The translations under genes and the position numbers were made by a program. From an uncultured Collinsella sp. (GTDB lineage: Bacteria; Actinomycetota; Coriobacteriia; Coriobacteriales; Coriobacteriaceae): DNA of 33,721 nucleotides. The notes below the pieces were generated by a model. That model did no database searches. It had not been told where the DNA came from and saw only the letters and a list, made by a program, of their open reading frames with translations. The stretch covers positions 1 through 33,721 of the forward strand of contig CAJLVJ010000017.1 in assembly GCA_905210085.1 (NCBI GenBank), read 5' to 3'. Within the stretch, counting starts at the first letter, position 1, and each line of letters begins with the position of its first letter. Positions 16,655 through 24,574 of this stretch are shown here, piece by piece.

Positions 16655-16669
16655 GGCGATCTCCTAACG

Positions 16670-16737
16670 TGCAGACTTTTGCATATCAGTATGACATGCA
16701 AAAGTCTGCATGAAAAGGTCTCATGCAAAACTCTGCA
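16670..16737. promoter_or_regulatory. Triple operator of hipBA
   Basis: Three copies of a 14-bp site, consensus TGCAAAAGTCTGCA: TGCAGACTTTTGCA (16670-16683, inverted), TGCAAAAGTCTGCA (16697-16710) and TGCAAAACTCTGCA (16724-16737). Start-to-start spacing is exactly 27 bp each time. The first two form a perfect 15-bp inverted repeat. On the minus strand a -10-like CATACT lies between copies one and two, so HipB binding would cover the promoter. Confidence 0.8.
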
Positions 16738-16774
16738 TGAGGCCTTGCACGGACGTTTAGTTTTGAAGGGTGTT

Positions 16775-17353
16775 TTACAGCGCCAAAAACCCCAAGTGTT
16801 CCAGCAGAATCTTGAGGCCGATAAGGATAAGCACAACGCCGCCCACGATGGTGGCGGGCTTTTCGTAGCGCGCGCCAAAGGTGTGGCCAATCGCCACGCC
16901 GGCGACGGAGAAGATAAACGTTGTGATGCCTATAAGCGATACAGCGGGCACGATGTCGACCGAGAGCGCGGCAAATGAGATGCCCACGGCTAGGGCGTCG
17001 ATTGAGGTGGCGATAGCGAGGATCAGGTACTCGCCCAGGTCAATCTTTTCGGCATCCTTGCCGTCGCCCTCGTCCTCGTCCTCGGTAAAGGCTTCCCACA
17101 GCATTTTGCCGCCGATAAAGGCCAAAAGGATAAAGGCGATCCAATGGTCGATCGGTCCGATGATGCCCATGAATTGACTGCCGAGCGCCCATCCGATTGC
17201 GGGCATGCCGGCCTGGAAGCCGCCAAAGAACAGGCCGAGCACCACGGCGACCTTAAGGTTGATCTTTTTCATGCCAAGGCCCTTGCAGATGGAAACGGCA
17301 AAGGCGTCCATCGAAAGGCCAACTGCGAGCAACACGAGCTCTGCGAGTCCCAT
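16775..17353 (-). CDS. mntP: Manganese efflux pump MntP
   Basis: A 192-residue inner-membrane exporter with six hydrophobic segments, made of two inverted-topology halves. Each half carries the family's conserved Asp in an amphipathic helix: LAVGLSMDAFAVSICKGLG (D16) and LAIATSIDALAVGISFAALS (about D118). A charged EDEDEGDGKDAEK loop lies between the halves. It lowers cytoplasmic Mn2+. ATG at 17351-17353 is chosen. The frame stays open upstream, but that extension would translate the riboswitch. The gene is controlled by a yybP-ykoY element in its leader. The GC-rich stretch between riboswitch and start carries GAGGGAG as ribosome binding site. Confidence 0.93.
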   Translation of the reverse strand: MGLAELVLLAVGLSMDAFAVSICKGLGMKKINLKVAVVLGLFFGGFQAGMPAIGWALGSQFMGIIGPIDHWIAFILLAFIGGKMLWEAFTEDEDEGDGKDAEKIDLGEYLILAIATSIDALAVGISFAALSVDIVPAVSLIGITTFIFSVAGVAIGHTFGARYEKPATIVGGVVLILIGLKILLEHLGFLAL

Positions 17354-17406
17354 AGTCTGGCTCCCTCTCTGCGGGCGGGCCCGCGTGTACCTCTTGGGGG
17401 AGTAAC

Positions 17407-17545
17407 AAAAAAGACCCGTGGCGTACGCGTTGCGCGCACAGCCACGAGTCTCGTTCATTAAGGCAAGCCAGACCGTTTCGGCCAGTATGTTGACTTGCCG
17501 CGCCACCGGAGGCGAACCCGATCACGCGACTACTCCCTCATTTAT
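17407..17545 (-). promoter_or_regulatory. yybP-ykoY manganese riboswitch with terminator
   Basis: Read on the minus strand, the leader contains the hallmarks of the yybP-ykoY class: GGGAGTAG (17530-17537), GTCAACATACTGGC in the middle, and ACGAGAC (17448-17454) at the 3' side. The last motif overlaps a terminator: GACTCGTGGC (17441-17450) pairs with GCCACGGGTC (17413-17422), followed by six T (17407-17412). In this class Mn2+ binding stabilises the aptamer and blocks the terminator, turning on expression of Mn exporters. The gene downstream is mntP, as expected. Confidence 0.92.
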
Positions 17546-17699
17546 GCGAATCCCGATGCTACCACATAAGCAGCCCATTTGGGTTGGGCTCTCAGCTGTG
17601 TTCGCTCATTCTGTAAGCATCGGATTTCGCAAGCGCCGCGGGGGCAAACCGTGAGAAACTATTTAGCGTTTATGGAGCGTATACGATGGGAGCGATGCC
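17546..17699. other. Divergent intergenic region between mntP and disA
   Basis: About 150 bp must hold both the minus-strand mntP promoter and the plus-strand disA promoter. I see only weak candidates and a short hairpin (AGCCCA 17572-17577 with TGGGCT 17585-17590). No gene is present. Confidence 0.4.
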
Positions 17700-18767
17700 T
17701 TGGATAAGAACGAGCTGCAAAAGCGTATGGAACAGGCCATCCGCCTGACGGCACCTGGTCAGCCGGTCCGCACCGCCCTTGACATGATCATCGCCGGTCA
17801 CCTGGGCGCCCTTATCTGCGTCGGCGACACCGAAAACGTGCTCGCTGCCGGTAACGACGGCTTCCCGCTCAACATTTCGTTCACCTCGAACCGCCTGTTC
17901 GAGCTCTCCAAGATGGACGGTGCCATCGTCATCGACGGCGACCTCACCCAGATCCTGCGCGCCAACTTCCACCTCAATCCCGATCCCTCGCTTGCCACGA
18001 GCGAGACGGGCATGCGTCACCGCACCGCCGCTCGCATGTCGGTGCTCACCGATGCCATCGTGATCTCGGTCTCGGCCCGTCGTGCCGTCGTTAACGTGTA
18101 CGTTCACGGCAAGAGCTACGAGATCCAGCCCGTCACCACCATCATGAGCTCGGTCAACCAGCTCGTCGCCACGCTTCAGACTACTCGTCAGTCGCTCGAC
18201 CGCTCCCTGCTGCGCCTGACGGCCCTCGAGCTCGACGACTACGTTACGCTCGCCGACATTACCGGTATTTTCTCGAGCTTCGAGATCATGCAGCAAGCAA
18301 AGACCGAGCTTAAGGATTGCATCGTCAAGCTGGGCAACCAGGGCAAGCTCGTGCAGATGCAGCTCGAGCAGCTCGCCGGTTCCAGTATGGATACCGAATA
18401 CGACCTGATGATCCGCGACTACGCGAGCGATTCCTCCGAGGCAAACGCCGAGAAGATTCGTGCAGAGCTCGCTCGCATGACGCCTAAGGACCTGTCCGAC
18501 CCGCAGCATGTGGCGGCAGTTCTGGGCTATGACGACCTGGACGAGGACTCCGTCATGACGCCGTTGGGCCTGCGCACGCTTTCGCGAGTGTCCGTCGTAC
18601 GCGACGGCGTGGCCGAGAAGATCGTCGACGAGTACGGCTCGCTGCAGGAGCTCATGGACGACATCAGCGAGGATCCGGAGCGCCTGGGCGACTTTGGCGT
18701 CAACAACCCTGCCATTCTTGCGGACTCGCTGTACCGCATGAAGGGCACCAAACAGGGGAACGCATAA
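17700..18767 (+). CDS. disA: DNA integrity scanning protein DisA, diadenylate cyclase
   Basis: A 355-residue enzyme that makes cyclic di-AMP from two ATP while scanning DNA. The DAC domain occupies about residues 10-145, with the DGA motif (KMDGAIVIDG, 73-75) and the RHR motif (GMRHRTAAR, 106-108). A helical linker and a C-terminal helix-hairpin-helix domain follow (LGLRTLSRVSVVRDGVAEKIVDEYGSL). The start is TTG 17700, seven nt after GGGAG (17688-17692); the nearby ATGs at 17686 and 17695 are out of frame. Its stop overlaps the ispD start by one base (TAATG), so it heads the operon. In Bacillus disA likewise sits between clpC and ispD. Confidence 0.95.
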   Translation: MDKNELQKRMEQAIRLTAPGQPVRTALDMIIAGHLGALICVGDTENVLAAGNDGFPLNISFTSNRLFELSKMDGAIVIDGDLTQILRANFHLNPDPSLATSETGMRHRTAARMSVLTDAIVISVSARRAVVNVYVHGKSYEIQPVTTIMSSVNQLVATLQTTRQSLDRSLLRLTALELDDYVTLADITGIFSSFEIMQQAKTELKDCIVKLGNQGKLVQMQLEQLAGSSMDTEYDLMIRDYASDSSEANAEKIRAELARMTPKDLSDPQHVAAVLGYDDLDEDSVMTPLGLRTLSRVSVVRDGVAEKIVDEYGSLQELMDDISEDPERLGDFGVNNPAILADSLYRMKGTKQGNA

Positions 18768-19495
18768 TGACGCCCGTATGCGCCGTGGTCGTTGCCGGTG
18801 GCAGCGGCCAGCGCTTTGGTAATCCCGGCGGCAAGCAGCTCGTTAACGTGGCGGGCCGTCCGCTCATGAGCTGGTCCATCCGCGCGTTCGATCGGAGCGA
18901 CAAGGTCGGCCACATCGTCGTGGTTTGTCCTGCCGAGCGCCGTGCCGAGATGCGCCGCCTGGCCATCGACCCGTTTGACTATGACACGCCCATCAGCTTT
19001 GCCGATGCCGGCGATACCCGTCAGGATTCCACTCGTGCCGGCGTGCATGCGGTTCCGGCGGGTTTCGAATATGTCGCCATCCACGATGGCGCTCGTCCGC
19101 TCATTACGACCGAGGCCATCGACCACGCTATCGACGTGCTCATGGGCGACCGCTCGCTCGACGGTGTCGTGTGCGGTCAGCCCGCGATCGACACGCTCAA
19201 GATCGTCGACGGCGATAATATCGTCGAGACGCCGCCGCGCGAGCTCTATTGGGCCGCGCAGACGCCGCAGATCTTTAGCGTCGACGCCATGAAGCGCGCT
19301 CACGCCGCTGCTATCGCCGAGGGTTTTATCGGTACCGACGATTCATCGCTGGTCGAGCGCATGGGTGGGCGCGTCCGCTGCGTCCAGAGCCCGCGCGACA
19401 ACCTTAAGGTGACGGTGCCCGAGGACCTGCGTCCCGTAACCGCGATTCTGCTTGGCCGTATGGCCGAGGGAGAGGACCTTCCCCATGTTCAGTAA
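18767..19495 (+). CDS. ispD: 2-C-methyl-D-erythritol 4-phosphate cytidylyltransferase
   Basis: The third step of the MEP isoprenoid pathway, joining CTP and methylerythritol phosphate. The 242-residue protein has the nucleotidyltransferase signature VVAGGSGQRFGNPGGKQLVNVAGRPL at the N-terminus and IHDGARPL near residue 105. A TDDSSLVERMG segment lies near the C-terminal part of the active site. ATG overlaps the disA stop codon, and the gene end overlaps ispF by 11 nt, so the cluster is tightly coupled. Confidence 0.95.
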   Translation: MTPVCAVVVAGGSGQRFGNPGGKQLVNVAGRPLMSWSIRAFDRSDKVGHIVVVCPAERRAEMRRLAIDPFDYDTPISFADAGDTRQDSTRAGVHAVPAGFEYVAIHDGARPLITTEAIDHAIDVLMGDRSLDGVVCGQPAIDTLKIVDGDNIVETPPRELYWAAQTPQIFSVDAMKRAHAAAIAEGFIGTDDSSLVERMGGRVRCVQSPRDNLKVTVPEDLRPVTAILLGRMAEGEDLPHVQ

Positions 19496-19979
19496 CCTGC
19501 GCATTGGCCACGGCTACGACGTCCACCGTTTGGTGGAGGGACGTCGATGTATCATCGGCGGGGTCGACATTCCCTACGAGCGCGGCCTGCTGGGCCACTC
19601 GGATGCCGATGTGCTCGCGCACGCCTTGGCCGATGCCATTCTGGGCGCCTGCCGCGGGGGAGACATCGGCAAGCTATTCCCCGACACCGATCCCGCCTAC
19701 GAGGGTGCCGATTCGATGGTGCTGCTCGCTCGCGTGATGGACTATGCGCGCGATCTGGGCTTTGAGTTTGTCGATGCCGATTGCACCATTGCCTGTCAGC
19801 AACCCAAGATCACCCCGCACCGCGATGCCATGCGCGCCAACCTTGCCCATGCCCTGGGCGTTGACGTCGAAAACGTGGGCGTCGCCGCCACCACGACCGA
19901 AAAGCTCGGTTGGGAAGGCCAAGGCGAGGGAATCGGCGCCTGGGCCGTCTGCCTGCTACAGAAAATCGTTAAGGAGTAA
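19485..19979 (+). CDS. ispF: 2-C-methyl-D-erythritol 2,4-cyclodiphosphate synthase
   Basis: The MEP pathway enzyme that cyclises CDP-ME-2-phosphate. It has 164 residues, the usual length (about 155-165). Zinc ligands are visible: D12-x-H14 in GHGYDVHRL and H46 in SDADVLAHAL. The family motif GLLGHSDADV is present, and the late TTTEKLGWEGQGEGIGA segment is typical. ATG 19485 is chosen; an upstream in-frame start has no ribosome binding site. It overlaps ispD and is 3 bp from cysS. Confidence 0.95.
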   Translation: MFSNLRIGHGYDVHRLVEGRRCIIGGVDIPYERGLLGHSDADVLAHALADAILGACRGGDIGKLFPDTDPAYEGADSMVLLARVMDYARDLGFEFVDADCTIACQQPKITPHRDAMRANLAHALGVDVENVGVAATTTEKLGWEGQGEGIGAWAVCLLQKIVKE

Positions 19980-19982
19980 CGA

Positions 19983-21449
19983 ATGCGTATCTACAACAGC
20001 GCTACCCATAAAAAGGAAGAGTTCCAGCCCATCGAGTCCGGCAAGGTCCGCATGTACGTGTGCGGCCCCACGGTCTACGACAACATCCACATCGGCAATG
20101 CCCGCACGTTCATCAGCTTTGACGTAATTCGTCGCTGGCTCATCGCGAGCGGCTACGAGGTCACGTTCGCCCAGAACCTCACCGATGTCGATGACAAGAT
20201 CATCAAGCGCGCCAACGAGCAGGGCCGTACGGCTGCCGAGGTCGCAACGGAGTTCTCGGATAAGTTCATTGGCGTCATGCGCGCCGCCAACGTGCTCGAT
20301 CCCGATGTGCGCCCCCGCGCCACCAAGGAGATCGGCCCCATGATCGCCATGATCAAGACGCTTATCGAGCAGGGCCACGCTTACGCAGCCGATAACGGCG
20401 ATGTGTACTTTGCCGTGCGCAGCGATCCCAACTATGGTCAGGTCTCGGGCCGCAACATCGACGACCTGATGGTGGGTGCGCGCATCGAGGAGAACGAGGA
20501 CAAGAACGACCCGCTCGACTTTGCCCTGTGGAAGGCCGCCAAGCCCGGCGAGCCCAGCTGGCCGAGCCCCTGGGGCGAGGGCCGTCCCGGTTGGCACACC
20601 GAGTGCGCCGCCATGGTGCATCGCTACCTGGGTACCCCGATCGATATCCACGGCGGCGGCTCCGACCTTGCCTTCCCGCATCACGAGAACGAGTGCGCCC
20701 AGGCCACCTGCGCCTGGCACCAGGGCTTCTCCAACACTTGGATGCACACGGGCATGCTGCTGGTAGACGGCGAGAAGATGTCCAAGTCGCTCGGCAACTT
20801 CTTTACGCTGGCCGAGGTCCTCGAGCAACACTCCGCTGCCGCTCTGCGTCTGCTGATGCTGCAGACGAGCTATCGCTCGCCGCTCGACTTCTCTTGGGAA
20901 CGCTTGGAGGGTGCCGAGAACTCGCTCACGCGTATCGCCGGTACGGTCGAGAACCTGCGCTGGGCCGCGAACCACGCAACGGCCGACGCCGATGAGGCTG
21001 CCGCCGAGGCGTTTGCCGCCAAGGCCGCCGAGACTCGTGTCACCTTTAAGGAGTGCATGGACGACGACTTTAACACCGCTGGTGCCATGGGTGCCGTCTT
21101 TGGCTTTGTGACCGAGTGCAACCAGTACCTGGAGCAGGCGGGCGATGCTGCCGACAAGGCCACCGCGCTTGCCGCCGCTGACACGCTGGCCGAGCTGCTC
21201 GATACGCTTGGCGTCGAGCTTCCCGAGCCCAAGGTCGAGCTGCCGCTGGGTCTGCTGGGCGTTGCCGCCGGTTTGGTTGCCTACACGGGTGACGACGTGG
21301 ACGAGGCCGCTGCCAAGATTCTCGAGGCCCGCGCCGAGGCCCGCGCCGCTAAGAACTGGGATCTGGCTGACGCCATCCGCGACCAGCTCAAGGACCTGGG
21401 GCTGACGATCGAGGATACTGCCGCGGGCACTCGTATTAAGAGTCTCTAG
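19983..21449 (+). CDS. cysS: Cysteinyl-tRNA synthetase
   Basis: A class I synthetase of 488 residues charging tRNA-Cys. Zinc-site C27 is in YVCGPTVYDNIHIGNART, which also contains the HIGH-type motif (HIGN, 36-39). KMSKS lies at 265-269 (GEKMSKSLGN). A GWHTECAAM segment supplies another zinc ligand, and the helical anticodon-binding C-terminus is complete. AAGGAG precedes the ATG. The gene keeps the Firmicutes-like context (ispF-cysS-rlmB-yacP). The mini-RNase III gene mrnC, which lies between cysS and rlmB in Bacillus, is absent. Confidence 0.96.
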   Translation: MRIYNSATHKKEEFQPIESGKVRMYVCGPTVYDNIHIGNARTFISFDVIRRWLIASGYEVTFAQNLTDVDDKIIKRANEQGRTAAEVATEFSDKFIGVMRAANVLDPDVRPRATKEIGPMIAMIKTLIEQGHAYAADNGDVYFAVRSDPNYGQVSGRNIDDLMVGARIEENEDKNDPLDFALWKAAKPGEPSWPSPWGEGRPGWHTECAAMVHRYLGTPIDIHGGGSDLAFPHHENECAQATCAWHQGFSNTWMHTGMLLVDGEKMSKSLGNFFTLAEVLEQHSAAALRLLMLQTSYRSPLDFSWERLEGAENSLTRIAGTVENLRWAANHATADADEAAAEAFAAKAAETRVTFKECMDDDFNTAGAMGAVFGFVTECNQYLEQAGDAADKATALAAADTLAELLDTLGVELPEPKVELPLGLLGVAAGLVAYTGDDVDEAAAKILEARAEARAAKNWDLADAIRDQLKDLGLTIEDTAAGTRIKSL

Positions 21450-21455
21450 TATTTG

Positions 21456-21558
21456 TCGACCGTTCGAGGTGCGGCAGATTGCCTTGAAAGAGAAGGGCAT
21501 AGACCTGGTGGTTATGCCCGACGATTGAAAGGCAAGGTGCCGTGGCTCGGACGGTCGA
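21456..21558 (+). ncRNA. Long foldable stem (candidate structured RNA or inverted-repeat element) between cysS and rlmB
   Basis: The 103 nt fold end to end into one stem. TCGACCGTTCGAG (21456-21468) pairs with CTCGGACGGTCGA (21546-21558), 13 pairs with one wobble. After a G-G mismatch, TGCGGCA pairs with TGCCGTG (21470-21476 with 21538-21544). TTGCCTT (21479-21485) pairs with AAGGCAA (21529-21535). Across a 9x9 internal loop (21486-21494 / 21520-21528), two tandem GA/AG pairs can form. The apical stem GGGCATA/TATGCCC (21495-21501, 21513-21519) closes an 11-nt loop. A competing hairpin, CGGAC (21548-21552) with GTCCG (21564-21568), would break the base of the stem. I recognise no known RNA family. 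Confidence 0.55.
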
Positions 21559-21592
21559 TTCTTGTCCGTTATCTATTTAAGGAGGCCGTTTT

Positions 21593-22507
21593 ATGGCCGA
21601 CAATCGCAAGCGTGCACCGCGTGGAGGCAAGCAGGCTGCTTCTGGCTCGCGTCCGATTCGCCGCAACGACCGCGCTGCCGCTCCCAAGGGCCAGCGCAAT
21701 CGCACCCAGGCCGCACGTCCTCAGCGCGATCGCAACCGCGACAACGTTCAGGTCCCCAAGGGCGAGTTTATCGAAGGTCGCCGTGCTGCCGCCGAGGCGC
21801 TACGCACTGGTTTTCCCATCAAGTGTGCGCTCATTGCCGAGGGCGGGGAGCGCGATGCCGCCTTGTCGCGCCTGATCGATGACCTCAATGCCGCGGGCGT
21901 CCGCATTAAGTATGTGCCGCGCGCGCAGCTCGATGCGCTGTCGAGCCATGGCGCTCACCAGGGCATTGCGCTCGAGGTTGGCAACTTCCCTTACTCCGAT
22001 GTCGCCGATATCCTCGACCGCGCGGGCGACGGCCCGGCGCTCGCTATCGTGCTCGACCATGTGACCGACGACGGCAACTTTGGCGCCATCGTGCGCTCTG
22101 CCGAGGTTGTGGGCGCGGCCGGCGTCATCATTGCCAATAAGCGTGCCGCCGGCGTGACCGTGGGCAGCTACAAGACTTCCGCCGGCGCCGTCATGCACCT
22201 GCCTATCGCGCAGGTGCCCAATATCGCCCGTGCACTCGACGACCTCAAGGCCGCTGGCTTTTGGGTGGGCGGCGCCTCCGAGCACGCCGAGGGCAGCTGC
22301 TGGGATGCTCCCTTCGAGGGCCGCGTGGCGCTCGTCATGGGCTCCGAGGGCGACGGCATCTCGCGCCTGGTGCTCGAGAAATGCGACTTTTTGACCAAGC
22401 TTCCCCAGCGCGGCATGACCGAGAGCCTCAATGTTGCCCAGGCGACAACGGCGCTGTGCTTTGAGTGGCTGCGCCGCAATGCCGGCGAGCTCATGGGGGA
22501 GGAGTAG
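21593..22507 (+). CDS. rlmB: SpoU/TrmH-family rRNA 2'-O-methyltransferase (RlmB-like)
   Basis: A 304-residue SPOUT methyltransferase, probably 23S rRNA Gm2251 methylation. The first ~60 residues are a basic Arg/Lys/Gln-rich extension. An RNA-binding substrate domain follows (about 62-140; EFIEGRRAAAEALRTGFPIK). The knotted catalytic domain has the usual motifs: VTDDGNFGAIVRSAEVVGA, then VMGSEGDGISR, then GMTESLNVAQATTALCFEWLRR at the C-terminus. AAGGAGG at 21579-21585 sets the start. It follows cysS after 143 bp and is 3 bp from yacP, as in the conserved cysS-rlmB-yacP block. The precise target base is inferred from orthology. Confidence 0.9.
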   Translation: MADNRKRAPRGGKQAASGSRPIRRNDRAAAPKGQRNRTQAARPQRDRNRDNVQVPKGEFIEGRRAAAEALRTGFPIKCALIAEGGERDAALSRLIDDLNAAGVRIKYVPRAQLDALSSHGAHQGIALEVGNFPYSDVADILDRAGDGPALAIVLDHVTDDGNFGAIVRSAEVVGAAGVIIANKRAAGVTVGSYKTSAGAVMHLPIAQVPNIARALDDLKAAGFWVGGASEHAEGSCWDAPFEGRVALVMGSEGDGISRLVLEKCDFLTKLPQRGMTESLNVAQATTALCFEWLRRNAGELMGEE

Positions 22508-22510
22508 CGC

Positions 22511-23188
22511 ATGTCCAAGAAGAACCGCGCCAAGTCCAAGGCCAAGCGCTTTGGCGAGGGCTCGGCCAAGCCGATTGTTTCGGCTGCGACCTATGGCGTG
22601 GGCGGCAATGCGTTTGCGCAGGCTATCGCCGACCCAGTCTCGACGGTGCACTCCAATAAGCCCGAGCTGCTGGTGGTCGACGGTTACAACGTGATCCACT
22701 GCACGCCGCGCTACGAAAAGCTCGTGTACGACCATTCCGACGATCCGTATTCCAGCGACGTTCACGATATGGCGCGCACCGCGCTCATCAACGATGTTGC
22801 GGCGTTTGCCCAGGGCCGCTACGAGGCCGTGATCGTGTTCGACGGCGCGGGCAATATCTCCAACGAGCGCCCCAACCTGCCGGCCCGCGGCGTGCGCATC
22901 GAGTTTTCGCCGACGGGTGTATCGGCCGATACCGTGGTGCAGAAGCTCTGCATCGAGGCGCGCGAAGAAGGCCGCGCGTGCTCCGTGGTATCGAGCGACG
23001 GCACGATCCAGGCCGTCGTCATGGGCAAGGGTGTTACGCGCATCTCGAGCCGTATGCTGGTGGACGAGATCAAACAGATCGATAACGACGTTCACGAGGC
23101 AGAGGAAGCTCCGCAGATCAAGATGACCCTGGGCAGTCGCCTGAGCCCCGATGCTCTGGCCAAGCTCAAGGCCCTGCGCGGGAGGTAG
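22511..23188 (+). CDS. YacP/Rae1-like NYN-domain ribonuclease
   Basis: A 225-residue protein. The first ~50 residues are a basic, Ala-rich extension. The NYN (PIN-like) domain begins at LLVVDGYNVIH and continues with IVFDGAGN, FSPTGVSADTVVQKL and VVSSDGTIQAVV, which supply the conserved acidic residues. A helical tail follows. In Bacillus the ortholog YacP (Rae1) is a ribosome-associated endonuclease encoded right after rlmB, and the same order is kept here. The start is 3 bp after the rlmB stop, with GGAGGAG overlapping the end of rlmB. Confidence 0.85.
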   Translation: MSKKNRAKSKAKRFGEGSAKPIVSAATYGVGGNAFAQAIADPVSTVHSNKPELLVVDGYNVIHCTPRYEKLVYDHSDDPYSSDVHDMARTALINDVAAFAQGRYEAVIVFDGAGNISNERPNLPARGVRIEFSPTGVSADTVVQKLCIEAREEGRACSVVSSDGTIQAVVMGKGVTRISSRMLVDEIKQIDNDVHEAEEAPQIKMTLGSRLSPDALAKLKALRGR

Positions 23189-23215
23189 GTGAGCTGACGG
23201 CGCGACGCTGTCTCG

Positions 23216-24556
23216 CTAACTCCATTCAGCGATGTCGATCATTCTACGGAGGCGCCATGTAAGCGCCTCTTTTAGATATGGCAGCCTTGCCGCGAGCGCG
23301 TCGTTTCTGGACAGAATCTCGATTGCCTCGTCAACGAAGCCTTCGAGTTTGTTGCCGTCAAACCAGCCCATGTCCTCGACGAGCAACATTTGTTTGGCGG
23401 GACTTGAATGAAATTGTGCGCTGGTAAAACTGTGCTCTCCCGCCCTAAGCTCCTCTAGTGATATGTTGCACCAGAGTGATGAGCCCGAATCGAAGATGGG
23501 GGCTGGTCTGCAGACCAGTGAGTTGACGTTTCGCACGAGGCCGAAGTTGCGCCAATGGCGATCGTAGTTGGCAATGATGTCATCGCATACGATCATGCGG
23601 TCAAGGGCGCCTTTTATGTCTGTCGCTCCAAGCTCCTCGCAGTTTGCTACATACCGTTCGTAATCGGTTAGTCGCTCGTCTGCATTTGCATGCTGGTTTA
23701 TATAGAACGCAGGGACATATTCTTCTTCGTCAGTTAAGAAGACATTGCATGTGCTCAAGGCGGAAGTACCCGTGCCTTCGAGCGAATAGGGTACATAATC
23801 GCAAACGTTTAGGATGCGACGGTGAAGTGCAGTCGCCACCAGCTCGTTATAAGGTTCCTGGTTTAGATGCGCACCTGCCTTGTGGAGGATTCGACGGTCA
23901 CCCTCGCATGTCCAGTACTTTTGAAGATTGCCGTCCGAGGTGTTGTCGGGCTTTGCGGCAGCCGCCTTGCCCTCTGGGGCGAAGGGCGCGATGCTGAGAG
24001 AGACGTCGTCAAAAGCATTATTGAAGAAATTGATATCTTCCCACGCGAGACCGGAGCCTTGGGGCCTAATCCAATACTGGTCGGATAAAGAGAGGCCAAG
24101 ATTTCGCTGTACGAGTTCATCGGGAACATCGACTGCGGCTTCTGCAAGCAGGGAGGCTAGCCCAATGCGTGCGAGCGGGATACCGCGGCCGCGCCACCAG
24201 ATGCGGAAGGAGTCGAGCGATACAGATTTGCTGGGAGCAAAAACTCCAATAGGGGCGTGGGCACGATCGACGTCGGCGCCGATGTGGGTGAAGTCTTTCC
24301 GTGATCTGCTGTAGACCAGCTGGGCCACCTCGTGCGTGCGGTTCATGAGGGTAAATGCGACCTCGCCTTTCCCATGTCCACGGCGAGGCCGTCCCCCTCC
24401 TTTGGTCGCGGAGCGGAGTCGCGTGTCTACGCTGTCTTTGTCGATAAGCCACACGCCAGAAGCCTTGCGGGCGGTCAGCGCGCCGTTCTTAATGAGCTCC
24501 TGCACCCTGCGCGGGGTGATGCCGAGCAGTTCGGCTGCTTCCTTTGTAGTCAACAT
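23216..24556 (-). CDS. HipA-like kinase with fused N-terminal excisionase-type HTH
   Basis: A 446-residue protein. Residues 2-33 are a MerR/excisionase-type helix-turn-helix (LTTKEAAELLGITPRRVQELIKNGAL). A basic linker (about 48-64; GGGRPRRGHGKG) joins it to a HipA-like kinase fold. TSDGNLQKYW resembles the Gly-loop, and a Lys at 226 (RILHKAG) is the likely ATP anchor. The catalytic loop IIANYDRHWRNFG contains D332 and N337, and the metal Asp is D356 in PIFDSG. The kinase residues look intact. No separate antitoxin gene is adjacent, so the DNA-binding half may act as built-in regulator. Palindromic sites at 24575-24635 lie directly upstream. The substrate is unknown. It lies tail-to-tail with yacP. 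Confidence 0.75.
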   Translation of the reverse strand: MLTTKEAAELLGITPRRVQELIKNGALTARKASGVWLIDKDSVDTRLRSATKGGGRPRRGHGKGEVAFTLMNRTHEVAQLVYSRSRKDFTHIGADVDRAHAPIGVFAPSKSVSLDSFRIWWRGRGIPLARIGLASLLAEAAVDVPDELVQRNLGLSLSDQYWIRPQGSGLAWEDINFFNNAFDDVSLSIAPFAPEGKAAAAKPDNTSDGNLQKYWTCEGDRRILHKAGAHLNQEPYNELVATALHRRILNVCDYVPYSLEGTGTSALSTCNVFLTDEEEYVPAFYINQHANADERLTDYERYVANCEELGATDIKGALDRMIVCDDIIANYDRHWRNFGLVRNVNSLVCRPAPIFDSGSSLWCNISLEELRAGEHSFTSAQFHSSPAKQMLLVEDMGWFDGNKLEGFVDEAIEILSRNDALAARLPYLKEALTWRLRRMIDIAEWS

Positions 24557-24574
24557 CGCGAAACCCTTCGCTAA

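Noticed and set aside
17354..17506. N-terminal extension of MntP
   Set aside because: It would translate the riboswitch and its terminator; the conserved family start is at 17353.
21456..21558. Small SRP RNA, 6S RNA, 5S rRNA or T-box as identity of the cysS-rlmB stem
   Set aside because: The SRP apical loop signature, the large 6S bubble, the 5S conserved loops and the T-box sequence are all absent.
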